Positions 1 to 7,566 of a DNA stretch of 30,132 nucleotides are shown one piece after another (position 1 is the first letter of the stretch; each line of letters begins with the position of its first letter). Below the pieces are notes generated by a model, which was not told the origin of the DNA, ran no database searches, and worked only from the letters and a program-made list of their open reading frames with translations. The DNA comes from UMGS973 sp963609975 (GTDB taxonomy: Bacteria > Bacillota > Clostridia > Peptostreptococcales > Anaerovoracaceae), in NCBI GenBank assembly GCA_963609975.1, contig CAVDMD010000010.1:1-30132 (forward strand), read 5' to 3'. Both the position numbers and the translations under genes were made by a program.

Positions 1-15
1 GTAGGTCAAATACAG

Positions 16-48
16 AAATTGCCGAGCTTCAGCGAGAGCGCAATTTTT
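16..48 (+). terminator. Terminator-like hairpin at window edge
   Basis: AAATTGC (16-22) pairs with GCAATTT (40-46) and is followed by more T residues. A second nested pair, TAGGTCA (2-8) and TGACCTA (55-61), encloses it. It could end transcription of a gene lying left of the window. The loop is long (17 bases), so this is a modest call. Confidence 0.35.
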
Positions 49-95
49 CAGTTATGACCTAACTCGATTTGTGAATATGAAACGGTGGAATTACT

Positions 96-734
96 ATGAA
101 ATCAGAAGAAATCAGAACAATACTGGATATACTGGCGCAGACATACCCTGACGCGGGCTGCGCACTTGAGCATACCGATATATTTGAACTGCTGATCTGT
201 GTCGTACTGTCTGCGCAGACCACAGACAAAAGCGTAAACAAGGTTACTCCCGCGTTATTTGCAAAGTATCCCGATGCGGCTGCACTTTCACAGGCAGACC
301 CCGAAGATGTTGCAGAATATATAAGGTCTATCGGTATGTATAAGACAAAATCAAAAAATATAGTTAATCTCGCAAAGGCTCTCGTCGCTGACCTTGACGG
401 CAGGGTTCCCGATGATTACGACAGCCTCATATCTCTCCCCGGTGTAGGGCGCAAAACCGCCAATGTGGTACTGTCGGTAGGCTTCGGACATCAGAGACTT
501 GCTGTAGACACTCATGTTTTCAGGGTTGCCAACAGAATAGGTCTTGTCTGCGAAAAAGATGTCCTCAAAACAGAGCTCGCTCTTATGGATATTATCCCCG
601 AAAACAGATGGACAGACACTCACCACAGCCTCATATTCCATGGCCGAAACTGCTGCGACGCAAGAAAGCCGAGGTGTGCTGAATGTCCCATAAATCAGTA
701 CTGCAGATATTTCAAAGAATCTGTTGCCGAGTAG
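96..734 (+). CDS. nth: Endonuclease III, DNA glycosylase/AP lyase
   Basis: A 212-residue base-excision repair enzyme that removes oxidised pyrimidines and nicks the abasic site. The length is typical for bacterial Nth. The helix-hairpin-helix motif LPGVGRKTANVV spans residues 114-125, with catalytic Lys120 in it, and the catalytic Asp138 sits in VDTHVFR. The C-terminal [4Fe-4S] loop is intact with spacing C187-X6-C194-X2-C197-X5-C203, so this is a full Nth and not a MutY. The ATG follows a weak GGTGGA site at 84-89. It is the only plus-strand gene in the first 5 kb and converges on the Nif11 gene, leaving just 19 bases between stop codons. Family identity is clear from motifs; substrate range is inferred from the family. 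Confidence 0.96.
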   Translation: MKSEEIRTILDILAQTYPDAGCALEHTDIFELLICVVLSAQTTDKSVNKVTPALFAKYPDAAALSQADPEDVAEYIRSIGMYKTKSKNIVNLAKALVADLDGRVPDDYDSLISLPGVGRKTANVVLSVGFGHQRLAVDTHVFRVANRIGLVCEKDVLKTELALMDIIPENRWTDTHHSLIFHGRNCCDARKPRCAECPINQYCRYFKESVAE

Positions 735-753
735 TTCACTGCAGTGTCAATCC

Positions 754-1053
754 TTACAGGAATTTCAGGGTAGGATTGTTATCCTGACCATCTGATGTTT
801 CCGGCAGATTCTCGTCGTCCTTCAGCATTTTATAGGTTTTACTGAGCTCCAATAAAGCCCGGCCGAATAAGCCGCCTCCCGAAACGCCGTCTAAAGCTGC
901 ATCTGAAAGCTCGTTTCCCAGACTGTTAAAGAGTTCTTCTGCCTCCTCGCAGGTAAGCTCTATGCCGTTTGTCTTTGCCAGAGCAAGCAGTTCCTCTGCG
1001 GATTTTACATTCTTTACTTTTTTGATAAGTTCGTTTTTGAGTTCCATAGTCAT
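754..1053 (-). CDS. Nif11-type leader peptide (orphan RiPP precursor-like)
   Basis: A 99-residue peptide with the layout of the Nif11-like leader family. An amphipathic N-terminal helix region (KNELIKKVKNVKSAEELLALAK) leads to the hallmark segment ELSDAALDGVSGGG around residues 48-61, a double-glycine processing site. The roughly 38 residues that follow would be the core: charged and Asn/Asp-rich, with no cysteine at all; the only cysteine (in ELTCEEAEEL) lies in the leader. The start is the ATG six bases after a perfect AGGAGG (1060-1065). In known systems such leaders feed lanthipeptide or other RiPP enzymes and a peptidase-transporter, but none lies in this window. A sigmaA-like promoter precedes it, so it is probably expressed alone. 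Leader-family membership is well supported; product and modification are unknown. It may be a precursor served from elsewhere, or a leader-derived protein with another role. Confidence 0.8.
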   Translation of the reverse strand: MTMELKNELIKKVKNVKSAEELLALAKTNGIELTCEEAEELFNSLGNELSDAALDGVSGGGLFGRALLELSKTYKMLKDDENLPETSDGQDNNPTLKFL

Positions 1054-1081
1054 AAGCGTCCTCCTTTTTGTTCTCTGCAGG

Positions 1082-1110
1082 TATATACGATAATTTACAG
1101 CCTTTGTCAG
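1082..1110 (-). promoter_or_regulatory. sigmaA-like promoter of the Nif11 gene
   Basis: On the minus strand CTGACA (-35, 1105-1110) and TATATA (-10, 1082-1087) are 17 bases apart, about 28 bases upstream of the start codon. It lies in the 152-base gap after the GTPase-NYN gene, so the peptide gene need not depend on readthrough from miaB. Confidence 0.45.
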
Positions 1111-1205
1111 ATCTGTTCTGAAAATATATGATATCGTTTATTTTGATAATCCAGTCCGTTTTTATCTTCATTGTTCAGGTAAGTTTCCCTGCCGCTCAAA
1201 AAGCC

Positions 1206-3800
1206 CTATTCCTCCTGCTTTCCCTTATCCTCTGCTTCTTTCAGCAGCTCTGCAAGTATATAGTTTCTGTCATTGCCTGTACTGCTGATGGAGCTTCTTA
1301 TTTTTTCTTTTGCATTTTCGATGTCTGCCTTGAGCTCTCCCGATGTGATACGCCTTGCGCCCGATCCGAATATCATAAGCTGCTCCATATAGTCTGAGGT
1401 TGCAACCGTAACATCGGCTTTTTTGCCAAGCTCATACGCCAGTTTTTCGATATAGCTGTCGGCAGTCTGATTCTCTCTGGTATAGACCACGCTGATGCCG
1501 TTTATATCCTCTGTGGTGCCGCTGCTGCCTTTGACTCTGTAGCCGTCAAATACAATTATGACCTCGGCATCTTTGCAGCTGCTGTAGTCAGACACAATGT
1601 CAATGAGCCTTTCTCTTGCAAATCCTATGTTTTCGGAGTCTATGTCATCCCATGAAAAAATCATATTGTATCCGTCTATCAGCAGATATTTTTTTCTGTC
1701 GGGGTCAGCGGTATGTCTTGCCCTGTACTCTGAATCGTATTCTCTTTCGATTTTCCTTATGTATTTTTTTGATTTTTCTTTGCGCCTGCCATAGGTTTTT
1801 TCAAATATTTTTTTGAGTTCATCATCAAACACCATATTCCTGTCGTTTACATTCACAGAGCCTGTATCAGCGGCAGGTTTTTTATCCAGCACGCTTTTGA
1901 TGTGCATATATTTCTCGACCTCATTCCACGGAACATTAAATCCCGCACCGTGCGAGCAGAATACCGAACCTGCCGGATTGTCAGTATCAGCCTCGGGATT
2001 GTAGGCTTTTTGTGCTATAACCTCCTCCTGATTGTGACACACATCATATCCGCAGAAGCTGCAGTACAGTCTGCCTGTCCCTCCGGTGTATGAAAGCACA
2101 TCGCTGTAATATCCGTTCATGGTCAAAACAGGCGCTCTGCCTGTGATGACTGTCATGCTTCCTGTGCTCTGAGGCTCGGAAACGGTTCCCGCCATTCTCT
2201 GTATATCTGAAATCGCCCTGCCTGTCACTGCCTGCGGCACCTCAAGGCGATAGCTGTAATACGGCTCCAGCAGAATGCATCTGTTTCTCATAAGCCCCTG
2301 CCTGACTGCTCTGTAGGTGGACTGTCTGAAATCTCCGCCCTCTGTGTGTTTTTCGTGGGCGCGTCCTGCGGCAAGGGTGATTTTCATATCCGTTATTTCA
2401 GCCCCTGTAAGCACTCCTCTGTGCTTTTTTTCGCACAGGTGTGTAAGTATGAGTCTCTGCCAGTTGCGGTCAAGCAGATCCTCGCTGACATCAGTATCAA
2501 ATACCATGCCGCTGCCTCTTTCGAGAGGCTCTATAACAAGGTGCACCTCGGAGTAATGCCTGAGAGGCTCGTAATGCCCCACTCCCTCCGAAATCTGCTC
2601 CACTGTTTCCATATATACGACATTGCCTGTATCAAATTCAATGTCGATTCCGAATCTCTCTGAGACAAGGCTTTTGAGTATCTCTGTCTGCACCCTGCCC
2701 ATAAGTCTGACTTCTATTTCATCAAGCTCTCTGTTTAACCCTATATTGAGCTGGGGATCCTCCTCTGCAAGCTGTGAGAGTTTCACAAACGCATCATGAA
2801 CATCACAGCCCTCAGGCAATATCACTCTGTAGGAAAGCACCGGGGTCATAACAGGTGAATAAAGCTCTTTTGCTGTGCCAAGACCCTGCCCGCAGTATGT
2901 GCTGCCAAGGCCTGTCACTGCGCAGACGGTACCTGCACACGCCTCCTGTATTTCCGTAAATTTTGCGCCCTGATATATTCTTATCTGCTGTATTTTTTCG
3001 CCGCACTCAGGGATAAGCTGTCTTGCTCTGATGTTTCCCCCTGTTATTTTCATATGGGTCAGGCGGCTGCCCTGCGCATCTCTTGATATTTTGTAGACTC
3101 TGGCACCGAATTCCTCATCGTATTCCGGTGAAATCATAAATCTGTCAAGGCCTGCAAGGAAATCCTCCGTGCCCTGCATTCTGAGAGCTGAACCGAAGTA
3201 TACGGGAAACAGTTTTCTCTGTTTTATGAGAACAGAGAGTCTGTCATCTGTAATCGTGCCTGTTTCAAGGTATTCCTCCATTGTCTGCTCATCAGATAAT
3301 GCTATATCCTCATAGCATGATTCTTCCGGCGGCAGGCATCTGTCATCGAGGGCTTCCCTCAGCATATCAAGCAGCCTGCTGCTGTCTGCCCCCGGCTGAT
3401 CCATTTTGTTTACAAATATGAATACCGGTATCTCATATTCGGACAGGAGTTCCCACAGGGTGTTTACATAGCCTGTAACTCCGTCTGCTGCCGAAACAAG
3501 AAGCACCGCATAGTCAAGCACCTGCAGAGTTCTTTCCATTTCTGCAGAAAAATCCATATGTCCCGGAGTGTCAAGAAGCGTTACGGTTTTAGAACCCGAT
3601 TCAAACACCGCCTGTTTTGAAAATATGGTGATTCCTCTCTGTTTTTCGAGGCTGTGGGTATCAAGAAACGCATTCTGATGATCCACTCTGCCCGCCTGTC
3701 TTATACTGCCTGCATGATAAAGCAGGGCCTCCGACAGTGTCGTTTTGCCTGCATCAACAGGCGCTGTTATTCCTATTGTTATTCTGTCTGTTTTTAGCAT
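1206..3800 (-). CDS. TetM/EF-G-like translation GTPase fused to NYN (YacP/Rae1-like) nuclease domain
   Basis: An 864-residue two-part protein. Residues 1-640 form a translational GTPase resembling ribosomal protection proteins: P-loop APVDAGKTT (13-21), DTPGH (77-81), NKMD (131-134) and GSAL (203-206), then EF-G-like domains II-V. A charged linker (about 640-702) leads to a NYN domain (703-835) with LIDGYN (707-712), FDGYR (751-755), TADSYIE (779-785) and TSD (801-803), all acidic positions present. Standalone YacP/Rae1 in Bacillus is known as a nuclease acting in the ribosomal A site. Tetracycline-protection proteins end near residue 640, and the drug-displacing tip of TetM domain IV (recalled as containing YSPVSTPADF) reads AHEKHTEGGDFR here (481-492), so antibiotic resistance is doubtful. 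The start overlaps the miaB stop by seven bases, indicating translational coupling. Databases may label it tetracycline resistance; I infer a ribosome-remodelling or mRNA-cleaving factor, untested. Confidence 0.88.
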   Translation of the reverse strand: MLKTDRITIGITAPVDAGKTTLSEALLYHAGSIRQAGRVDHQNAFLDTHSLEKQRGITIFSKQAVFESGSKTVTLLDTPGHMDFSAEMERTLQVLDYAVLLVSAADGVTGYVNTLWELLSEYEIPVFIFVNKMDQPGADSSRLLDMLREALDDRCLPPEESCYEDIALSDEQTMEEYLETGTITDDRLSVLIKQRKLFPVYFGSALRMQGTEDFLAGLDRFMISPEYDEEFGARVYKISRDAQGSRLTHMKITGGNIRARQLIPECGEKIQQIRIYQGAKFTEIQEACAGTVCAVTGLGSTYCGQGLGTAKELYSPVMTPVLSYRVILPEGCDVHDAFVKLSQLAEEDPQLNIGLNRELDEIEVRLMGRVQTEILKSLVSERFGIDIEFDTGNVVYMETVEQISEGVGHYEPLRHYSEVHLVIEPLERGSGMVFDTDVSEDLLDRNWQRLILTHLCEKKHRGVLTGAEITDMKITLAAGRAHEKHTEGGDFRQSTYRAVRQGLMRNRCILLEPYYSYRLEVPQAVTGRAISDIQRMAGTVSEPQSTGSMTVITGRAPVLTMNGYYSDVLSYTGGTGRLYCSFCGYDVCHNQEEVIAQKAYNPEADTDNPAGSVFCSHGAGFNVPWNEVEKYMHIKSVLDKKPAADTGSVNVNDRNMVFDDELKKIFEKTYGRRKEKSKKYIRKIEREYDSEYRARHTADPDRKKYLLIDGYNMIFSWDDIDSENIGFARERLIDIVSDYSSCKDAEVIIVFDGYRVKGSSGTTEDINGISVVYTRENQTADSYIEKLAYELGKKADVTVATSDYMEQLMIFGSGARRITSGELKADIENAKEKIRSSISSTGNDRNYILAELLKEAEDKGKQEE

Positions 3801-5104
3801 AATTCTCCCACAAGACTGAATGTGTTTGACCCTGTTATTCTGACAGATACAAGTTTGCCTGTCAGATCCTCCGAGGCTCTGAAGTTCACAAGTTTGAAGC
3901 CGCCTGTCCGGCCGGAATATGTCATAATGTCGTTTTTGCTGGTTCCATCCACCAGCACCTGCTGAACGCTGCCGACAAGTTCAGCGTTTTTTTCTGCGGA
4001 AATTCTGTTGATGGTATCGACAAGTCTGTTGAATCTTTCGTGTTTGACATCCTCCGGAATCTGCTCCTCAAATTTCTCTGCAGGGGTGCCTTTTCGGACT
4101 GAATAAAGAAATGTAAACGCCGAATCATATCTCACCTGCTCTGCAAGGGTAAGGGTCTCGGCAAAGTCTGTTTCTGTTTCGCCCGGAAAGCCCACAATTA
4201 TATCGGTTGTAACTGTTATGTCCGGTACGGCCTCTCTCAGCTTCTGAACAAGCCTCAGGTAGTCCTCTCCGGTATATTTTCTGTTCATCCGTTTAAGAAT
4301 ACGGCTGCTGCCCGACTGCACCGGCAGATGGATGTTTCTGCACAGCCTGCTGCAGTCTTTGTAGGCCTGTATCAGACGATCCGAAAGGTCTTTGGGGTGA
4401 GATGTCATAAACCTTATTCTCTCAAGCCCCTCTATGCCGTCAAGCATATATATGAGGGATGCAAAATCGGTGCCGTCATCGCCTCTGTAGGAGTTGACAT
4501 TCTGTCCCAGCAGCGTTATCTCTTTAACTCCGTCTGCCACAAGGCTTTTCACCTCGTTTACTATGTCAGAGGGTCTGCGGCTTCTCTCCCTGCCTCTGGT
4601 ATATGGGACTATGCAGTATGTACAGAAGTTGTTGCAGCCGTACATGATGTTAACAAAGGATTTGTGTCTGTACAGCCGTTTGGCGGGCAGTCCCTCTACT
4701 ATCTCTCCGCCGTCCTCCCATATGTCCGTGATTTTCTTTTTTTCGTTCATCACGTTTGCAAGAAGCTCCGGAAATCTGTGTATGTTGTGAGTTCCGAATA
4801 TTATATCCACCCACGGATATTTCATCTTGAGCGTATCTATGATATGCTGCTGCTGCATCATGCAGCCGCATACTCCGACTACAAATTCCGGATTCTCTGT
4901 TTTTTTATTTTTGAGCTGCCCCAGTGTGCCGAAAAATCGCTTGTCGGCATTCTCTCTGACGCTGCACGTATTGATAATTACTATATCCGCTTCTTTTTTA
5001 TCTGAAACCGGCTCCATGCCCTGCTGCGCAAGCATTCCGGCTATTGTTTCCGAATCGTGTTCGTTCATCTGACACCCGAAGGTTATAATGTGGTATTTTT
5101 TCAT
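3794..5104 (-). CDS. miaB: tRNA-2-methylthio-N6-dimethylallyladenosine synthase
   Basis: A 436-residue radical-SAM methylthiotransferase that adds a methylthio group to i6A37 of tRNAs reading UNN codons. Order of parts: N-terminal MTTase domain with auxiliary-cluster cysteines C11, C47 and C81 (GCMMQ); radical-SAM motif C157-X3-C161-X2-C164 (YGCNNFCTYC); C-terminal TRAM domain from about 375. All three groups are complete, and the length is usual for MiaB. The SRRPSDIVNEV and GQNVNSY segments fit MiaB better than MtaB or RimO. The start has a GAAGGAAGG site. It is first in an operon whose second gene, the GTPase-NYN fusion, overlaps its stop; both products would act at the decoding site. Confidence 0.96.
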   Translation of the reverse strand: MKKYHIITFGCQMNEHDSETIAGMLAQQGMEPVSDKKEADIVIINTCSVRENADKRFFGTLGQLKNKKTENPEFVVGVCGCMMQQQHIIDTLKMKYPWVDIIFGTHNIHRFPELLANVMNEKKKITDIWEDGGEIVEGLPAKRLYRHKSFVNIMYGCNNFCTYCIVPYTRGRERSRRPSDIVNEVKSLVADGVKEITLLGQNVNSYRGDDGTDFASLIYMLDGIEGLERIRFMTSHPKDLSDRLIQAYKDCSRLCRNIHLPVQSGSSRILKRMNRKYTGEDYLRLVQKLREAVPDITVTTDIIVGFPGETETDFAETLTLAEQVRYDSAFTFLYSVRKGTPAEKFEEQIPEDVKHERFNRLVDTINRISAEKNAELVGSVQQVLVDGTSKNDIMTYSGRTGGFKLVNFRASEDLTGKLVSVRITGSNTFSLVGELC

Positions 5105-5139
5105 CTGTGTCCTTCCTTCTGAATTTAGTTAACGCTATA

Positions 5140-5168
5140 AGTATACCTTAATTCAGTATATATTACAA
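5140..5168 (-). promoter_or_regulatory. Promoter of miaB operon
   Basis: Minus-strand TTGTAA (-35, 5163-5168) and TATACT (-10, 5140-5145) with a 17-base spacer, 36 bases upstream of the miaB start. The remaining bases up to the ferritin start hold the divergent ferritin promoter and no other gene. Confidence 0.5.
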
Positions 5169-5240
5169 ACAAAGCCCGCAAAATTTTCAATTCTCAAGTG
5201 TTTTTCACAGTCCGCGAAATATTTTTACAAACTGTATCAT

Positions 5241-5270
5241 TTACCACACACATTTCCACAGAAATATATT
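5241..5270 (+). promoter_or_regulatory. Candidate ferritin promoter
   Basis: TTACCA (5241-5246) and TATATT (5265-5270) are 18 bases apart, 40 bases before the ferritin start. An overlapping better -10, TATAAT (5270-5275), lacks a well-placed -35. The AT-rich block could also hold a PerR/Fur-type site, but I see no convincing match. Confidence 0.35.
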
Positions 5271-5309
5271 ATAATATAGGCACAAATACAAATATCGGAG
5301 GTAAAAATC

Positions 5310-5822
5310 ATGTTAGATAAAAAAGTTGTAAAATTATTAAACGAACAGGTTGTTGCGGAGTTTTATTCGGCTTATCTGTATCTGGATTTCGCAAATTACT
5401 ATATTGACGAGAGCCTTGACGGTTTTGGCAACTGGTATACAATTCAGGCTCAGGAAGAAAGAGATCATGCAATGCTTTTTATCAAATATCTGCAGATGAA
5501 TGACGAAAAGGTTGAACTTGATGCCATAGCAAAGCCTGACAAGACTTTTGCGGACAGAATCGATCCTCTCAAGGCAGGTCTTGAACACGAAAGACTTGTA
5601 ACAGGTCTTATCAACAATATATATGACGCCGCCTATCAGGTAAAGGATTTCAGGACAATGCAGTTCCTTGACTGGTTCATCAAAGAGCAGATGGAGGAAG
5701 AGGACAATGCAACCACACTGATTTCAAAATATGAGATGTTCGGTACAGATGCCAAAGGTCTTTATATGCTGGATCAGGAGCTGGGTCAGAGAATCTACTC
5801 CGCACCGTCACTTGTACTGTAA
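5310..5822 (+). CDS. ftnA: Non-haem ferritin
   Basis: A 170-residue bacterial ferritin that oxidises Fe(II) and stores iron in a 24-subunit shell in the cytoplasm. The four-helix bundle sequence keeps the ferroxidase ligands: Glu17 (AEFYSAYLYL), Glu50 and His53 (QEERDH), Glu94 (LEHE), Gln127 and Glu130 (KEQMEEE). There is no central haem-binding Met pattern, so FtnA rather than bacterioferritin. The start follows CGGAGG at 5296-5301, eight bases upstream of ATG. It is a single-gene unit, divergent from miaB and convergent with the ech operon. Next to an iron-rich hydrogenase operon its iron supply role is suggestive, but no common regulation is visible. Confidence 0.95.
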   Translation: MLDKKVVKLLNEQVVAEFYSAYLYLDFANYYIDESLDGFGNWYTIQAQEERDHAMLFIKYLQMNDEKVELDAIAKPDKTFADRIDPLKAGLEHERLVTGLINNIYDAAYQVKDFRTMQFLDWFIKEQMEEEDNATTLISKYEMFGTDAKGLYMLDQELGQRIYSAPSLVL

Positions 5823-5837
5823 ATATAAATGTATTAA

Positions 5838-5880
5838 AAGAAGCGCGTCGCTTCGGGGAAACCCCGGCGACACGCTTCTT
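5838..5880. terminator. Bidirectional terminator between ferritin and ech
   Basis: AAGAAGCG (5838-5845) pairs with CGCTTCTT (5873-5880); GTCGC (5847-5851) with GCGAC (5867-5871); CGGGG (5854-5858) with CCCCG (5862-5866). The outer A and T runs give U tracts in both directions, so one hairpin ends ferritin (+) and echF (-). Confidence 0.9.
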
Positions 5881-5894
5881 TAGTATCTGTTCTG

Positions 5895-6455
5895 TTATAG
5901 TGTCAGGCACTTCTTAGGGCATTTTTCAACGCACGCACCGCATTTAACGCAGGCATCCGATACTTCCCATACCTTGTCAGCTCTGTTTACCGTAAGAGCA
6001 TCACAAGGGCACACTTTTGCGCAAAGTCCGCAGAATACACATACGTCCCTGTCACATTTGAGTCCGCCGTCTGCAGGTGCTGCTTCACCGGCAGGCGCTG
6101 CCGGTTTCTTTTCCTGTTTAGGAACATCAACAACATCAACAGTCTTGGATGTATCAGGCGTTGTATACGGTCTGTCCATATCAAGACATTTTTTAGGACA
6201 CTCGTCAACGCAGCAGCCGCACTGGATACATCTCATTCTTTCGATAGTCCATGTGCCTGCGGCTCTGTCCACGGCGATAGCATTCGCCGGACATTTGCGT
6301 CCGCATATACCGCATAATATACAGGATTCTTTTTCTATGGTAACCTGGCCTCTGGTTCTTTCCTGAAACTCATTAGGAATTACAGGATACATTTTAGTGG
6401 CAGGTTTTTTGAATAAGCTTTTAATTAACACTTTACCGATCTTAAAAGTTGCCAT
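5895..6455 (-). CDS. echF: Ech hydrogenase polyferredoxin subunit with four [4Fe-4S] motifs
   Basis: A 186-residue electron-transfer subunit homologous to complex I NuoI. Two ferredoxin modules are visible, each with two CxxCxxCxxxCP motifs: CILCGICGRKCP and CIQCGCCVDECP in the first half, CVFCGLCAKVCP and CVKCGACVEKCP in the second. An Ala/Pro/Lys-rich linker (around KKPAAPAGEAAPADGG) separates them. Classic EchF is about 120-130 residues with only the first pair, so the second module is an addition. I chose the ATG at 6453-6455 because AGGTGG is spaced for it; a GTG six bases earlier would lie directly against the ribosome site. Last gene of echABCDEF. The role is to pass electrons from ferredoxin to the EchC/EchE core. 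Confidence 0.9.
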   Translation of the reverse strand: MATFKIGKVLIKSLFKKPATKMYPVIPNEFQERTRGQVTIEKESCILCGICGRKCPANAIAVDRAAGTWTIERMRCIQCGCCVDECPKKCLDMDRPYTTPDTSKTVDVVDVPKQEKKPAAPAGEAAPADGGLKCDRDVCVFCGLCAKVCPCDALTVNRADKVWEVSDACVKCGACVEKCPKKCLTL

Positions 6456-6465
6456 TCTCACCCAC

Positions 6466-7548
6466 CTACCTTTCTGTACAGCTGATGCAAGGGTCTATAG
6501 TCAGTACCAGAATAGGCACATCCGCTATATCGCAGCCCTGCAGCATTTTGAGTAAAGCCGGAATATTCATATTGGTAGGAGTTCTGACTCTCATTCTCTC
6601 CAGGAATTTAGTGCCTGCTCCCTTGGCATAGTAATATGCCTCACCTCTAGGCTGTTCCAGTCTTGTAACAAATTCTCCGTCAACATTCTTACCCTTGACA
6701 GGAACTCTTAATTCTCCCTCCGGGATAAGCTCTACCGCTTTTTCGATAAGCTCGATTGACTGGAATAATTCGCGTATTCTTACTATGCATCTTGCATAGC
6801 AGTCTCCGCCTTCTTCGACAACAGGCTCAAAACCAAGCTTGTCATAAACGCCTTCGCCTGCAAGTCTCATATCCTGAACAACTCCGGAACCTCTTGCAAC
6901 AGGTCCTACGGCGCCAAGCTCTATAGCCTCTTCCCTGGTGATAACTCCTACGCCGCAAAGTCTGTTTTTAACGGAAACGTCCTCCATAAACACATCTGTA
7001 AGCTCTTTGATTTCAGCTTTGATACCGTTCAGAGTGTCAACGATTTCTTCGAGAGTAGCTTCATCTACATCTTTTTTAACTCCGCCGGGAACGCATACTG
7101 AGAATATTACTCTGCCTCCTGTTGTTTTTTCGAGAAGGTCAAGTACTGATTCTCTGAGTTTCCAGCAGTGCATAAACAGACTGTCAAATGCAAACGCATC
7201 TGCCAGAAGTCCGAGCCACAGCAGATGGCTGTGTACTCTGCTCATTTCATGCCATATAGTTCTGAGATATGCCGCTCTTTCGGGAATTTCAATTCCCATA
7301 GCTCCTTCAACTGCCGCGCAGTATCCCCAGCCATGACCGAAGCTGCATATTCCGCAAATTCTTTCGATTACATATACCATTTCGGTATATTCCTTTTTTT
7401 CCACCAGCTTTTCCAGACCTCTGTGAATAAATCCTATTGAAGGGATTGCTTCAACAACTGTCTCATCTTCAACTACAAGGTCAAGATGAATAGGTTCCGG
7501 TAATACGGGATGCTGTGGTCCGAAAGGAATAATAGTTCTTTTACCCAT
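6466..7548 (-). CDS. echE: Ech [NiFe] hydrogenase large subunit
   Basis: A 360-residue catalytic subunit related to NuoD. Both nickel-binding pairs are present: RICGICSFGH with C65 and C68, and DPCISCTER with C354 and C357, so the active site should hold a real NiFe centre, unlike complex I. The chain ends three residues after the last ligand, leaving no C-terminal peptide for a maturation endopeptidase to remove, a condition I recall for some CooH/Ech-type enzymes. GPQHPVLPEPIHLDL near the N terminus is typical of this family. The start follows GGAAGG. It lies between echD and echF in canonical order. The function is proton reduction to H2 (or the reverse) at the cytoplasmic face of a membrane complex. 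Confidence 0.95.
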   Translation of the reverse strand: MGKRTIIPFGPQHPVLPEPIHLDLVVEDETVVEAIPSIGFIHRGLEKLVEKKEYTEMVYVIERICGICSFGHGWGYCAAVEGAMGIEIPERAAYLRTIWHEMSRVHSHLLWLGLLADAFAFDSLFMHCWKLRESVLDLLEKTTGGRVIFSVCVPGGVKKDVDEATLEEIVDTLNGIKAEIKELTDVFMEDVSVKNRLCGVGVITREEAIELGAVGPVARGSGVVQDMRLAGEGVYDKLGFEPVVEEGGDCYARCIVRIRELFQSIELIEKAVELIPEGELRVPVKGKNVDGEFVTRLEQPRGEAYYYAKGAGTKFLERMRVRTPTNMNIPALLKMLQGCDIADVPILVLTIDPCISCTER

Positions 7549-7566
7549 AATGTCTACCTTCCTTTC

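Noticed and set aside
735..780. Inverted repeat CAATCCT/AGGATTG as a terminator of nth
   Set aside because: Long loop, no T tract on the plus strand and located inside the Nif11 gene end; too weak to list as a feature.
926..1171. An 81-codon minus-strand frame upstream of and overlapping the Nif11 gene
   Set aside because: It starts ahead of the predicted promoter and shares DNA with the Nif11 leader in another frame; composition is not protein-like.
1206..3800. Annotation as a tetracycline resistance determinant on mobile DNA
   Set aside because: The gene is embedded in a housekeeping operon with miaB, shows no mobile-element signs, carries an extra nuclease domain and lacks the TetM loop sequence.
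4328..5005. A 225-codon plus-strand open frame opposite miaB
   Set aside because: Antisense to intact miaB radical-SAM and MTTase domains; no recognisable protein features.
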